From assembly GCF_005405365.1 (NCBI RefSeq), contig NZ_BJDX01000001.1, positions 364,288 through 428,287 on the forward strand: DNA of 64,000 nucleotides. Direction: 5' to 3'. Both the position numbers and the translations under genes were made by a program. Origin of the DNA: Enterococcus xiangfangensis (GTDB lineage: Bacteria; Bacillota; Bacilli; Lactobacillales; Enterococcaceae). Shown piece by piece: positions 28,063 to 37,698 of the stretch (positions are counted from its first letter, which is position 1; the number at the start of each line of letters is the position of its first letter). A model generated the notes under the pieces. That model saw only the letters and a program-made list of their open reading frames with translations, did no database searches and was not told the DNA's origin.

Positions 28063-28794
28063 TTATAAAAATTGTTGCAAGTATCGCTGGATCCGTGGAT
28101 TGTCGCTTTCAAAAAAGGCTGCGCTGCTACCGTCAAAAGTCACTTGTCCGTCTTCTAGAAAAACGATCCGATCGGCAACTTTGCGGGCAAATTCTAAATG
28201 ATGAGTCACAACAATCTGCCCATTACCTGCCTCTGCCAAATCTTTGATTACTTGCAAAACTTCTTGTGCAAGTTCCGGATCAAGCGCGCTGGTAGGTTCA
28301 TCATAAAGCATGAATTCTGGTTCCATCGCTAGAGCTCGCGCGATTGCAACTCGCTGCATTTGTCCGCCAGACAATTGTTTGGGTCGTTCCAAAGCTTTAT
28401 CTAATAGTCCAACCTTTTTCAGCAGTTCTTCTGCTTGTTCGTGTGCTTGCGTTTTCGAAATTTTCTTCACCTGTGTCGGACCTTCCATGACGTTTTGAAT
28501 GACCGTCAAGTGGGGAAAAAGATTGTATGCTTGAAAAACAATACTAAAATGGCCACGATATTCTTTTAATTGGCGAAATGATAAATTTTGTGGAAATGTA
28601 AGTTTGTCTTGATCAATCTTGATCGTGCCGCTGTCCGGCGTTTCTAATAGATCGATTGAACGCAGCAACGTACTTTTCCCTGAACCCGACGGTCCTAAGA
28701 TGACGGTCGTTTCTCCTGGCTGAAAGACTAGGTTGATCTCTTTTAAAACTTGCGTTCCGTTAAAACTTTTATTTAATTTTTCAATTGTCAACAT
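28063..28794 (-). CDS. Polar amino acid (cystine-type) ABC importer, ATP-binding protein
   Basis: The 243-residue GlnQ-type ATPase has Walker A GPSGSGKST, Q-loop FQAYNLFPH, signature LSGGQMQR, Walker B FMLYDEPT and the VVTHH switch. It energises the permease encoded 17 bases upstream. It is the last gene of a four-gene operon: cystathionine lyase, binding protein, permease, ATPase. The sulfur-enzyme gene at the head of the operon and the Cys-codon leaders point to cystine or a related sulfur amino acid as substrate. Confidence 0.9.
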   Translation of the reverse strand: MLTIEKLNKSFNGTQVLKEINLVFQPGETTVILGPSGSGKSTLLRSIDLLETPDSGTIKIDQDKLTFPQNLSFRQLKEYRGHFSIVFQAYNLFPHLTVIQNVMEGPTQVKKISKTQAHEQAEELLKKVGLLDKALERPKQLSGGQMQRVAIARALAMEPEFMLYDEPTSALDPELAQEVLQVIKDLAEAGNGQIVVTHHLEFARKVADRIVFLEDGQVTFDGSSAAFFESDNPRIQRYLQQFL

Positions 28795-28810
28795 AGCTAG
28801 CTCCCCCTTC

Positions 28811-29464
28811 CTAATAAATCATCCGTTTTTCAAGTACGGATTGCAGATAATTCAAGAAGGTACAAAAGATCAGATAGTAGATCGCCACCATGCTGTAAAG
28901 CAGCAGCGGTTCATAGGTCCGAGCGGCGATTCTTTGCGCAGTCATAAAAATCTCAACAATCGTGATGCTCGCTGCCAGCGACGTATCTTTGACTAAACTG
29001 ACAAAACTGTTAGACAACGGCGGTAAAGCGATCTTGAATGCTTGCGGTGCAATGATGCGGTGCAAAATCTGCCAGCGACTCATTCCTAATGAAGCTGCTG
29101 ATTCGTATTGACCTTTTGGGATTGCCAGTAAAGCGGAACGAATATTTTCAGAAGCATACGCGCCGGTATTTAATGAAAAAGTTAAAATCGCTGCTGTCCA
29201 AGCATCCATTTGGATTCCCACCGACGGAAGCCCAAAAAAGACAATGAATAATTGGACCAATAGCGGGGTTCCGCGGAAAATCCAGACATATAGAAAGAAA
29301 ATTCCATTTAAAATACGATTCTTTGAGATACGTGCTAAGGCAGTGATCAATGCTAAGATCATACCTAATGCAAATGAGATCAACGTTAAGGGAATCGTCA
29401 TTTTTAACAGTGCCCAAAATAACGGCAGCGCTGAGCTTTGAATAATATCAATCGTTCGTTCCAT
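28811..29464 (-). CDS. Polar amino acid (cystine-type) ABC importer, permease
   Basis: The 217-residue HisM/TcyL-type permease has about five helices and the EAA loop EAAxxLG-like stretch YESAASLGMSRWQILHRIIAPQA shown as YESAASLGMSRWQILHRI, which contacts the ATPase. It works as a homodimer in the membrane. GAGGAG precedes ATG 29464. It sits between the ATPase and binding-protein genes. Confidence 0.9.
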   Translation of the reverse strand: MERTIDIIQSSALPLFWALLKMTIPLTLISFALGMILALITALARISKNRILNGIFFLYVWIFRGTPLLVQLFIVFFGLPSVGIQMDAWTAAILTFSLNTGAYASENIRSALLAIPKGQYESAASLGMSRWQILHRIIAPQAFKIALPPLSNSFVSLVKDTSLAASITIVEIFMTAQRIAARTYEPLLLYSMVAIYYLIFCTFLNYLQSVLEKRMIY

Positions 29465-29541
29465 TTTACTTACTCCTCGTTTTAACGAATTAATTTGCTG
29501 CGTAGATAGCTAGTTTGGTCAACAAGATCGAACCAACTTTC

Positions 29542-30321
29542 TTATTTAGAGATATCTCTCTTAAAATATTTTTCTGATAGTTTTGTCAAAGTCCCGTCAT
29601 CTTGTAATTCTTTGATAGCTTTATCGACTTTTTTGACTAACGCTTCGTCGTCTTTATGAAACATTGCAGCGACTTCGGTAGATTCATCTGATGTTTTAAC
29701 AATTTTAATCGGTGCGTCAGGTTTTTGATTCAAATAGTCATAGTAAGTCACGTCATCATTCAAAGTGGCGTCTGCACGGTTATTGCCGACTAATTCGACT
29801 GCTTTACTGAAGCCATCAACACTAGAGATTTTCGCGCCAAGGTCTTCTGCCATTTGTGCGTAGTTGCTCGTTAATGACTGCGCAGAAGTTTTTCCTTTCA
29901 AATCGGCAAAATCTTTGATTTCATTATTGTCTTTATTAACGATCAGCGCTGGATGTGAGACAGAATATGGTGTGCTGAATAAATATTTTTCTTTCCGCTC
30001 GTCAGTGATCGCAACTTGATTGAAGACCACATCGGATTTGTTTGCGTCAAAAGCTGCTAACATTGAATCCCACGGAGCTTCGACAAATTCAACTTTATAG
30101 TCGATTTTTTTAGCAACAGCTTTTGCTACATCTACATCATAACCAGTTAATTTATCGTTATCATCCCGGAAAGAAAATGGGGAGTACGTTCCTTCTGTTC
30201 CCACTCGCAACGTTTTTTCTGAACTTGCGCTATCATCCGCCTTATCATTTGACTGGCACCCTGCCAAAAATAGGACTCCTACAACTAATAAACTAGCAAT
30301 GGCAATCATTGATTTTTTCAT
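29542..30321 (-). CDS. Amino acid (probably cystine) ABC substrate-binding lipoprotein
   Basis: The 259-residue protein has a lipoprotein signal peptide (helix at 4-19, lipobox LAGC, Cys22), a Ser/Asp-rich linker, and a family 3 solute-binding domain: LRVGTEGTYSPFSFRD, GYDVDVAKAVAKK, and EAPWDSMLAAFDANKSDV. These motifs are shared by cystine-binding TcyA/TcyJ-like proteins. It sits outside the membrane and delivers substrate to the permease. Its position directly after the lyase gene (68 bases) supports a sulfur amino acid ligand. Confidence 0.9.
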   Translation of the reverse strand: MKKSMIAIASLLVVGVLFLAGCQSNDKADDSASSEKTLRVGTEGTYSPFSFRDDNDKLTGYDVDVAKAVAKKIDYKVEFVEAPWDSMLAAFDANKSDVVFNQVAITDERKEKYLFSTPYSVSHPALIVNKDNNEIKDFADLKGKTSAQSLTSNYAQMAEDLGAKISSVDGFSKAVELVGNNRADATLNDDVTYYDYLNQKPDAPIKIVKTSDESTEVAAMFHKDDEALVKKVDKAIKELQDDGTLTKLSEKYFKRDISK

Positions 30322-30389
30322 TTTGATTTTCCTCCAGCGATCGTTTGCTTCATAAACGATCTGTTCTTAGTATTTTTTAGTCTTGTTCT

Positions 30390-31585
<1,196 letters not shown>

Positions 31586-31628
31586 GGTTGTTCCTCCTCT
31601 TTTGGGTAAAAATCCTAATCTTATCGAC

Positions 31629-31665
31629 AAAAAAAGAGATGCAGACTATTAAAGCTGCACCTCTT
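31629..31665 (-). terminator. Leader terminator (attenuator) of the sulfur operon
   Basis: AAGAGGTGCAG and CTGCATCTCTT form an 11-bp stem with one G-U pair, a 10-base loop and eight T. It begins 33 bases after the stop codon of the first leader ORF and precedes the structural genes, so it must be read through for expression. Confidence 0.9.
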
Positions 31666-31697
31666 GCAATCGCTAAAAATTAGAAATTTCCTTCTTT

Positions 31698-31817
31698 TTA
31701 AACGAGTCCAGAACAGTTAATAGACATGACAAAATGGTATGCTGCTTTCGGCACCATACAACAACACGCTGATTCAACTGATTGAAGCTCTATGCATTTC
31801 ACCGTACTGCTTGTCAT
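31698..31817 (-). CDS. 39-codon leader peptide with Cys-Cys-Cys run
   Basis: ATG 31817 follows AAGGAGG at good spacing and lies about 25 bases after the predicted transcription start. The frame encodes 39 residues beginning MTSSTVKCIELQ, with three consecutive TGT Cys codons at positions 18-20, plus Cys8 and Cys35. It stops 33 bases before an intrinsic terminator. A hairpin (GTATG...CATAC, 31737-31759) begins within the third Cys codon and could switch with the terminator. This is the layout of classical amino-acid attenuation, here for cysteine. Confidence 0.8.
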   Translation of the reverse strand: MTSSTVKCIELQSVESACCCMVPKAAYHFVMSINCSGLV

Positions 31818-31847
31818 GAGTTCTGACCTCCTTAAATGATTACATTG

Positions 31848-31876
31848 AATTTAGCATTTACAAAATGAGAAGTCAA
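31848..31876 (-). promoter_or_regulatory. Promoter of the Cys-leader/lyase/cystine-transport operon
   Basis: -35 TTGACT (31876-31871), 17-base spacer, -10 TAAATT (31853-31848). It lies just upstream of the first leader ORF. Bases 31877-31946 hold only the end of the next gene's downstream region. Confidence 0.6.
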
Positions 31877-31946
31877 TAAATAAGTCATTAAAAAATGTTA
31901 AATAACAAAAATCGCAACAGAAAATTTTCTGCTGCGATCAAACATC

Positions 31947-33932
31947 TTAATTGAAAACAAATTGATTTCGGTAAAGTTCCGCATAAAATCCGTTTTCTTT
32001 TAATAACTCGTGGTGATTTCCTTCTTCAATCACTTGACCCTCGCGTAAAACAACGATCCGATCTGCATTCAAAATCGTTTTCAAGCGGTGAGCAATCACA
32101 AAACTTGTTCGTCCTTTGATCGCTTCATCCATCGCTTTTTGGATTTTTGCTTCCGTCACTGTATCCACGTTGCTGGTTGCTTCATCCAAAATCAACAGCG
32201 CAGGATTGGTAATGATCGTCCGCGCAATACTGATCAATTGTTTTTGGCCTGTACTGAACAAATTATTTTCTTCGCTGATGACTGTCTCATATCCTTCATC
32301 CAAACTTATAATGAAGTCATGGATGTTCGCCTGTTTAGCCGCCGCGATAATTTCCTCATCCGAAGCATCTGGTTTACCAAAGGCAATATTTTCTTTGATC
32401 GTACCCGAAAATAAAACAGATTCTTGCAAAACGATCCCAACATGTTGACGTAAACTATCCAGATCGACCTCTCTAATATCTTGACCATCAAATGAAACAG
32501 ATCCGCTATTTACATCATAGAAGCGATTCAACAAATTCATAATCGTCGTCTTTCCAGAACCCGTTGGTCCAACTAATGCTACCATCTCGCCTTTGTTTAC
32601 TTTGATTGAAACATCTTTCAAGATCAGACGGTCATCATCATAGCCAAAATCAACATGATTCAAACGAACCGCATCTTTTACATCCGTAAGTTCCACACCA
32701 TTTTCTGGTTTTACTTCATCAGGTTCATCAAACATTTCATTCAACCGTCGCGCACCGGTCACAGCTAATTGAATCATGCTGTATCCAGAAGAAATCTGCA
32801 TCAATGGTTGATAATATTGTTGCGAATATTGAATCCCGATCATTTCACCTGATTGAATCGAAAAACTAATATCTTTCAGCGTGTCTTTTTCATCTCCCGG
32901 ATAACGGAAAGACACATGATCAAACCGAACACTGCCGGATAGATCTTGTTCGGGAACATCTGGATAAGTCAAATCTGGTTCTGTTTCTAAAATTTCATTG
33001 ATCCGTTTTAATGAGACCGCTGCACGAGAGGTCATCATCATCATCATTCCACCAATAATGATCGCCATCATGATCTGCATCAAATAGTTCATAAACGATG
33101 CGATTCCACCGATTGCTGACGGATCCTCCTTCACTAGATTGCTGACAAAGAAGATTGCTCCAACGACTGCTAAGTTGGCCGCCAACATAAAAGAAGGAAT
33201 CATGACAGAAAAGAGTGTTCCGACAATGATATTGTGTTTCGTCAATTCTTCACTCGTTTGACTAAAACGCGTCAATTGATTTTTTTCTTGAACAAAAGAT
33301 TTTACAACGCGAATCCCTAAAAGATTTTCTTTTGCTTGTTCATTGACTTTATCGATCAATGTTTGGATAATCATAAAGTGTTTGCCCATTTGCGTGAACG
33401 ATAAGCCCGTAATGATGACTACGACAACGATCAGCGCAACGATCACCCACCACAATTGCGGCAATGTGATCATCGCTAAAATGAGACTGCCGATAAAAAG
33501 AAAAGGAATTCTAAACAATGATTGCAAAGCGATCATGACTAAATTTTGAATTTGAGTGATATCATTCGTCAAACGAACGACTAAGTTTCCTGCAGAAAAC
33601 TGTTCGATATTTCCAAAAGAAAAGGTTTGGATTTTACGAAAGGCTTCCTCGCGAATATCCGCACTGACACCCTGAGCCACTTTAGCGGAAAAAATCGTGT
33701 TAAAAAAACCTGCAATTAAGCCTAATAAAGCGATACTAATCAAGTAAATACCTAGTTCAGATATTTTTCCTCGGTCATCTCTAACAATTGCTTCTAAAAC
33801 TTTTTCTAATAATTTGGGTTGCCACAAAGAAGCGGCTACCATGATACTTACGGATAGTAAAGACACTACAGCAGCCGGAGTGTAGTTTTTTACGTGTCGC
33901 AAAATCAATTTCATTTTATCGCCTTCTTTCAA
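31947..33932 (-). pseudogene. efrA'-'efrB: In-frame EfrA-EfrB chimera: fused half-exporters, probably non-functional
   Basis: The 661-residue frame begins as one ABC exporter half: six membrane helices over residues about 18-300, then the start of its nucleotide-binding domain ([27 protein letters not shown]). At residue 367, where Walker A should follow, it jumps to [20 protein letters not shown], the last helix region of a second exporter half, followed by a complete ATPase: [46 protein letters not shown]. The first ATPase and most of the second membrane domain are missing. Enterococcal EfrAB is an adjacent-gene heterodimer, so a deletion of about 1.5 kb would explain this. Whether the product works as a homodimer is unknown. 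Confidence 0.8.
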
Positions 33933-34054
33933 AAAATTGACGGCTCTTATTTAACACTGTAAAATAAGAACGAGAGATAATTTACCACGATACAAAATGA
34001 ATTGCAAGAAGAATGATTGTCATTTCAAAAAAAACATAAGGAAGGAACAGTACA

Positions 34055-34708
34055 GTGGCCGAAAATAAACTTACCCGCGAAAAAATCGTTCAGGAGGCGT
34101 TTGACTTATTAGCAGAAAATCAAACGATCGAAGCATTATCGATGCGAAAACTCGCGACTCGTTTACATGTTCAAGCACCCGCACTTTATTGGTATTTCAA
34201 TAATAAACAAGCGTTGCTGCAAAAAATGATAGAGACGATGGAAGAGGAATTGATCATCCCCGATCAAAACCTAGTTTGGCATGAACAACTTTTTCAATTT
34301 ATGGAAAGCTACTATGATCTCTACACAAAATTTCCTTGTGGTGCTGAGCTTGAGATTCACACGGTTCCAGCTTACCCTAGCCGCTTGGAACATTTAGAAA
34401 CGATGGCACAACTATTGATTTCAATCGGTTTGTCGCCTGTTGAAAGTCACAATGCTTTACTTTCGATGCATCATTTATTGATTGGACAATTGATCGATCA
34501 ACAACATGAAGACATCTTGCGAAAAGATTCCTTGAAAAAACAAAATGAATTGATGGTCTATGTTACTAAAATGCGCGACTATGCCAATGAACATCAGTTG
34601 TCTTCCTTGGTAGAAAACTTTGCCCATCGGCGGCAACAAGATCCAAAGGCAAATTTTTTAAACAGCATTCGAATTTATTTAGCCGGTATAGAAAAGAAGT
34701 TGTCATAG
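34055..34708 (+). CDS. TetR/AcrR family regulator next to the exporter chimera
   Basis: The 217-residue protein starts at GTG 34055, with AAGGAAGG upstream. The N-terminal helix-turn-helix is clear: EALSMRKLATRLHVQAPALY followed by WYFNNKQALLQKM, the pattern of TetR-class repressors with a TetR_C-like domain. It diverges from the Efr-like chimera, separated by about 120 bases that include AATGA-TTG-TCATT (34012-34024), a possible small operator. It probably controls the exporter, which may now be inactive. Confidence 0.85.
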   Translation: MAENKLTREKIVQEAFDLLAENQTIEALSMRKLATRLHVQAPALYWYFNNKQALLQKMIETMEEELIIPDQNLVWHEQLFQFMESYYDLYTKFPCGAELEIHTVPAYPSRLEHLETMAQLLISIGLSPVESHNALLSMHHLLIGQLIDQQHEDILRKDSLKKQNELMVYVTKMRDYANEHQLSSLVENFAHRRQQDPKANFLNSIRIYLAGIEKKLS

Positions 34709-34748
34709 AAACGAAAAAGAGCTTAAACAATCGTTTCTGGAGTACTTT

Positions 34749-34794
34749 TTATTCGGAAAAAGAGGGAGTGACAAGATTTTTGTCACTCCCCCTT
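34749..34794. repeat. Dispersed terminator-like repeat, copy C
   Basis: TTATTCGGAAAAAGAGGGAG, then TGACAAGATTTTTGTCA, then CTCCCCCTT: the same hairpin layout as copies A and B, between the convergent TetR and dapB genes. Confidence 0.75.
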
Positions 34795-34797
34795 GCA

Positions 34798-35598
34798 TCA
34801 TTTGTTTAAAATATCAGCGACGCCATAATATCCTGACGGCTGTTTCGCTAAAAAGACCGCACAGTCACAAGCTCCCTTGGCAAAGCCGCGCCAATCGGTC
34901 GAATGATGAGTGATTTCCAGCCGTTCTCCAAGGCCACTAAATAAAACTGTATGACTGCTTGGCGTATCTCCCATTCGAACAGAGTGAAATCCAATGGTTC
35001 CTGGTTCTCGTTCACCGACTCCTTCACGACCATAAGTTGCTACGGCTGAAAGTGTTGTATCTAATTCAGCGGCGATCAACTCGCCCATCTCTTTCGCAGT
35101 GCCGCTTGGCGCATCTTTTTTCCAGCGATCATGCATTTCCACGATCTCAATATCCGTTTCTTTGCCGATTGCAGCTGCGGCTGTTTGCAATAACTGATTC
35201 ATCACGTTTACTAATTTAGACGTATTCGCCGCATAAAGTAGCGGAATCTCCTCACCCGCATTACGAAACAACTCTTTTTCTGCTGAAGTGAATCCAGTTG
35301 TCCCGCAAACTAACGCTTTTTTATATTTTTTTGCCAATTGTAAAACATCTAATCCCATTTCCTTAGTAGAAAAATCAATGATGACGTCACATATTTCAAT
35401 TACTTCTGTTAAGTCATCTACCACTGGTACACCCAAATCATATCCTAGTGATGCCACTTGCCCTAAATCTTGACCAATATAGTCGCGCCCTTTCGGACCA
35501 ACACCTGCAACTAATGTCAATTTCTCACTAGCAGCAGCAATTTGCGTGATCAAGCGCCCCATTTTCCCGCGCGGTCCTATCACGATCGTTTTGATCAT
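34798..35598 (-). CDS. dapB: 4-hydroxy-tetrahydrodipicolinate reductase
   Basis: ATG 35598 is preferred: AGGAGGAG sits just upstream and MIKTIVIGPRGKMGRL is the dinucleotide-binding start. A 46-residue longer reading lacks support. The 266-residue enzyme reduces HTPA with NAD(P)H in lysine/diaminopimelate synthesis. Motifs: GPRGKMGR, DFSTKEMG, LVCGTTGF, and HDRWKKDAPSGTA, which keeps the catalytic His and Lys. The usual NF(A/S)IG stretch reads NTSKLVN, so the enzyme is somewhat divergent. It stands alone, without dapA. Confidence 0.85.
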   Translation of the reverse strand: MIKTIVIGPRGKMGRLITQIAAASEKLTLVAGVGPKGRDYIGQDLGQVASLGYDLGVPVVDDLTEVIEICDVIIDFSTKEMGLDVLQLAKKYKKALVCGTTGFTSAEKELFRNAGEEIPLLYAANTSKLVNVMNQLLQTAAAAIGKETDIEIVEMHDRWKKDAPSGTAKEMGELIAAELDTTLSAVATYGREGVGEREPGTIGFHSVRMGDTPSSHTVLFSGLGERLEITHHSTDWRGFAKGACDCAVFLAKQPSGYYGVADILNK

Positions 35599-35722
35599 TT
35601 TTTCTCCTCCTTCTTTAAAAAAATTTGTACTAGGCTCTTTAATCCCAATTTTCTCTGCTAAAGCAAAAGATTCTTTTAACGTCATTAAATAAACCGTTTT
35701 CAAAATCATAGCATGAAACTCC

Positions 35723-35762
35723 TTAAAAAAAATCACCTGAGAAATTTTCTATCAAGTGATTA
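35723..35762 (-). terminator. Terminator overlapping the stop of the upstream gene
   Basis: AATCAC...GTGATT with inner AGAAAA/TTTCT pairing, followed by seven T on the minus strand, overlapping the stop codon of the 35760-36404 gene. Confidence 0.7.
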
Positions 35763-36404
35763 GAACAGCATCCGCAGAAATGACCAAACATAACGCAGCA
35801 AACGATACAAAATGAATAAAAGAAACAGATTTCCTAAAATAAAACTCATAGCATTTCCTGCACTTGCTTTTAAATTCCGCAATGTAAAACGTCGCAAAAT
35901 ACGCGGCACTTTAGTATAACCGTTGCGTTTCAGCCGAAAATTTTCTTCATAAGTAAGATCAAGCATGTCGTAATAAACGATCTGCAACGGTTCCCGCGAA
36001 AAAAACGCCTTAGAAAAGCCGACCATCATCGTGTATTGCTTGTTATTAGAAGGCAGATTACGAACACCTTTTTTGTTAATTCGCGTTTTTCCTTTCGCCA
36101 ACACATTGTAACTATACTCTTCTTCTTGAATTTTTCGAATCTGTACCTCAGGCTGATTCTCTGCCAAAAAAGCATGATAGACCTCTGAAAATTTTTGCTT
36201 TTCTAAAAACAGATAGCCCCCAGCACCGGCGATCGCGATCATCAACAAGAGATTCAACATCAAATTATCTTGAAAAATCCCGCTGTAGATCATGATAATA
36301 ACTAAGGCAATCCCGCAGATCACGATTCGTTTCCAATAATAATTTTGATACATGATCTTGATCGTACGCTCATAATACTCAAAATCTGATGCAACAAAGT
36401 CCAT
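35760..36404 (-). CDS. Hypothetical membrane protein
   Basis: The 214-residue protein has two closely spaced helices at about 27-68 and another near the C-terminus at about 185-207, with a soluble basic region between. TTAGGAGGAG precedes ATG 36404. The fold resembles YcxB-like small membrane proteins (a PH-like middle part between helices), but I cannot support that by motif. Monocistronic. Function unknown. Confidence 0.6.
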   Translation of the reverse strand: MDFVASDFEYYERTIKIMYQNYYWKRIVICGIALVIIMIYSGIFQDNLMLNLLLMIAIAGAGGYLFLEKQKFSEVYHAFLAENQPEVQIRKIQEEEYSYNVLAKGKTRINKKGVRNLPSNNKQYTMMVGFSKAFFSREPLQIVYYDMLDLTYEENFRLKRNGYTKVPRILRRFTLRNLKASAGNAMSFILGNLFLLFILYRLLRYVWSFLRMLF

Positions 36405-36611
36405 CGTTGCTCCTCCTAAAAATTTTATTTTTATTTAGTATAACGGAGTGACCAATGAATGTCAGGATAAATAAATCATCTAGTAAAAATACAGCCCCGC
36501 TTTAAAGTTCTCTTTAAAAATGAAAACATTCTCTATCTCCTATTCTTTGTTTTCAGCGCGTATAATGACAATAGAAAAATCATTATTTTCAATTTATAAA
36601 GGAGCCTATTT

Positions 36612-36833
36612 ATGAAGATTGCCATCATTCTTTCAATCGTATTATTCATCCTAGTTAATCTTTACCTTTTTTTAGTTTATTTCAAAGAGAAAAAAATCGA
36701 AGATACGTCGGAAAGATTGGCCGTCCTATTTGGGGTCAATATGAGTGTCTTATTTGTAGACAGCTTGATTCTTTTTTTCGGTGCGCTAGCAGAAAAAGGA
36801 TCTTTCTTGTTGATTATTTTTGCGGCTTGCTGA
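36612..36833 (+). CDS. Small two-helix membrane protein
   Basis: A 73-residue ORF with AAAGGAG at proper spacing, and a TATAAT about 50 bases upstream. Hydrophobic segments at about 3-23 and 42-70 flank a charged KEKKIEDTSERL linker. No family recognised. Confidence 0.6.
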   Translation: MKIAIILSIVLFILVNLYLFLVYFKEKKIEDTSERLAVLFGVNMSVLFVDSLILFFGALAEKGSFLLIIFAAC

Positions 36834-36896
36834 CTTCTTCCAGCCTCATTTTTCTAATTGCTTCGACTTTACCAAAGTTTGTTCTTCATAAATGAG

Positions 36897-36931
36897 TAAA
36901 AGGATCCGGCTAATTCTGCCGGATCTTTTTC
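36897..36931. terminator. Bidirectional terminator
   Basis: GATCCGGC/GCCGGATC stem, seven-base loop, A-run before and T5 after, between convergent genes. Confidence 0.88.
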
Positions 36932-36933
36932 AC

Positions 36934-37698
36934 TTATTTTAATTTCTTTATTCCAATCTGTGCCGCGCCGATTGCTCCAGCGTACTGGGAAAGTTCATCG
37001 CTTTTGACTGGGGCTGCCACATATTGTTCTAAGACTTTTGCAAAAGTTTCGCTTTTTGATAGACCACCAGTAAACAATACTTCTTCACCTCTAACCGGTC
37101 TAAGTTTTGAATATTGGCCGCTGATTCGCTGTGCAATAGAATGCAAGACTCCTAGCGCGATATCTTCGCGTGCTTCGCCTTTTGAGATCAAACTGATAAC
37201 TTCTGATTCTGCAAATACCGTACACATACTATTGATTGTGACTGGCTCTGCCCCTTGAACAAAATGATCCAAATCAGAAATATCTTCCCCCAAAGTTCGC
37301 ATCATCACCTCAACGAAACGGCCAGTTCCAGCTGCACATCGATCATTCATATTGAATTCCACAACACTGCCTTTGCCATTTAGCTGAATCGTCTTACAGT
37401 CTTGCCCGCCAATATCGATCACTTGTTTCACTCCAGGGTGTAAATATTCCGCTCCTTTACTGTGACAGGTGATCTCTGTCACTACTAAGTCAGCCGGCAA
37501 TAACTTGCGGCCGTAACCGGTTGTCACAAGTTTTGCATTTTTTATTGCATGATTTTGCTTAAAGTATTCAACGACTTCTGACATCGCACCTTTGGGATTA
37601 CCGGCAGTCGGGATCAGATATTTATCCAATAACTCGCCATTAGAAAATAGAACACCTTTTGTCGTCGTCGAACCTGAATCTAAACCGATTGTGTACAT
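36934..37698 (-). CDS. 2-hydroxyacyl-CoA dehydratase-type activase (ASKHA ATPase)
   Basis: The 254-residue protein is a BadF/HgdC-type ATPase: GLDSGSTTTKGVL phosphate loop, DIGGQDCKTI, and the two cysteines that hold the shared [4Fe-4S] cluster of the dimer, Cys121 (NDRCAAGTGRF) and Cys159 (INSMCTVFAESE). These activators inject single electrons into a partner Fe-S reductase using ATP. Its frame overlaps the end of the partner gene by 19 bases, indicating translational coupling. Works only without oxygen in known cases. Confidence 0.9.
   Translation of the reverse strand: MYTIGLDSGSTTTKGVLFSNGELLDKYLIPTAGNPKGAMSEVVEYFKQNHAIKNAKLVTTGYGRKLLPADLVVTEITCHSKGAEYLHPGVKQVIDIGGQDCKTIQLNGKGSVVEFNMNDRCAAGTGRFVEVMMRTLGEDISDLDHFVQGAEPVTINSMCTVFAESEVISLISKGEAREDIALGVLHSIAQRISGQYSKLRPVRGEEVLFTGGLSKSETFAKVLEQYVAAPVKSDELSQYAGAIGAAQIGIKKLK

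Noticed and set aside
35599..35736. 46-residue N-terminal extension of DapB
   Set aside because: The dinucleotide-binding start and a strong ribosome site lie at 35598; the extension has neither family similarity nor a ribosome site.
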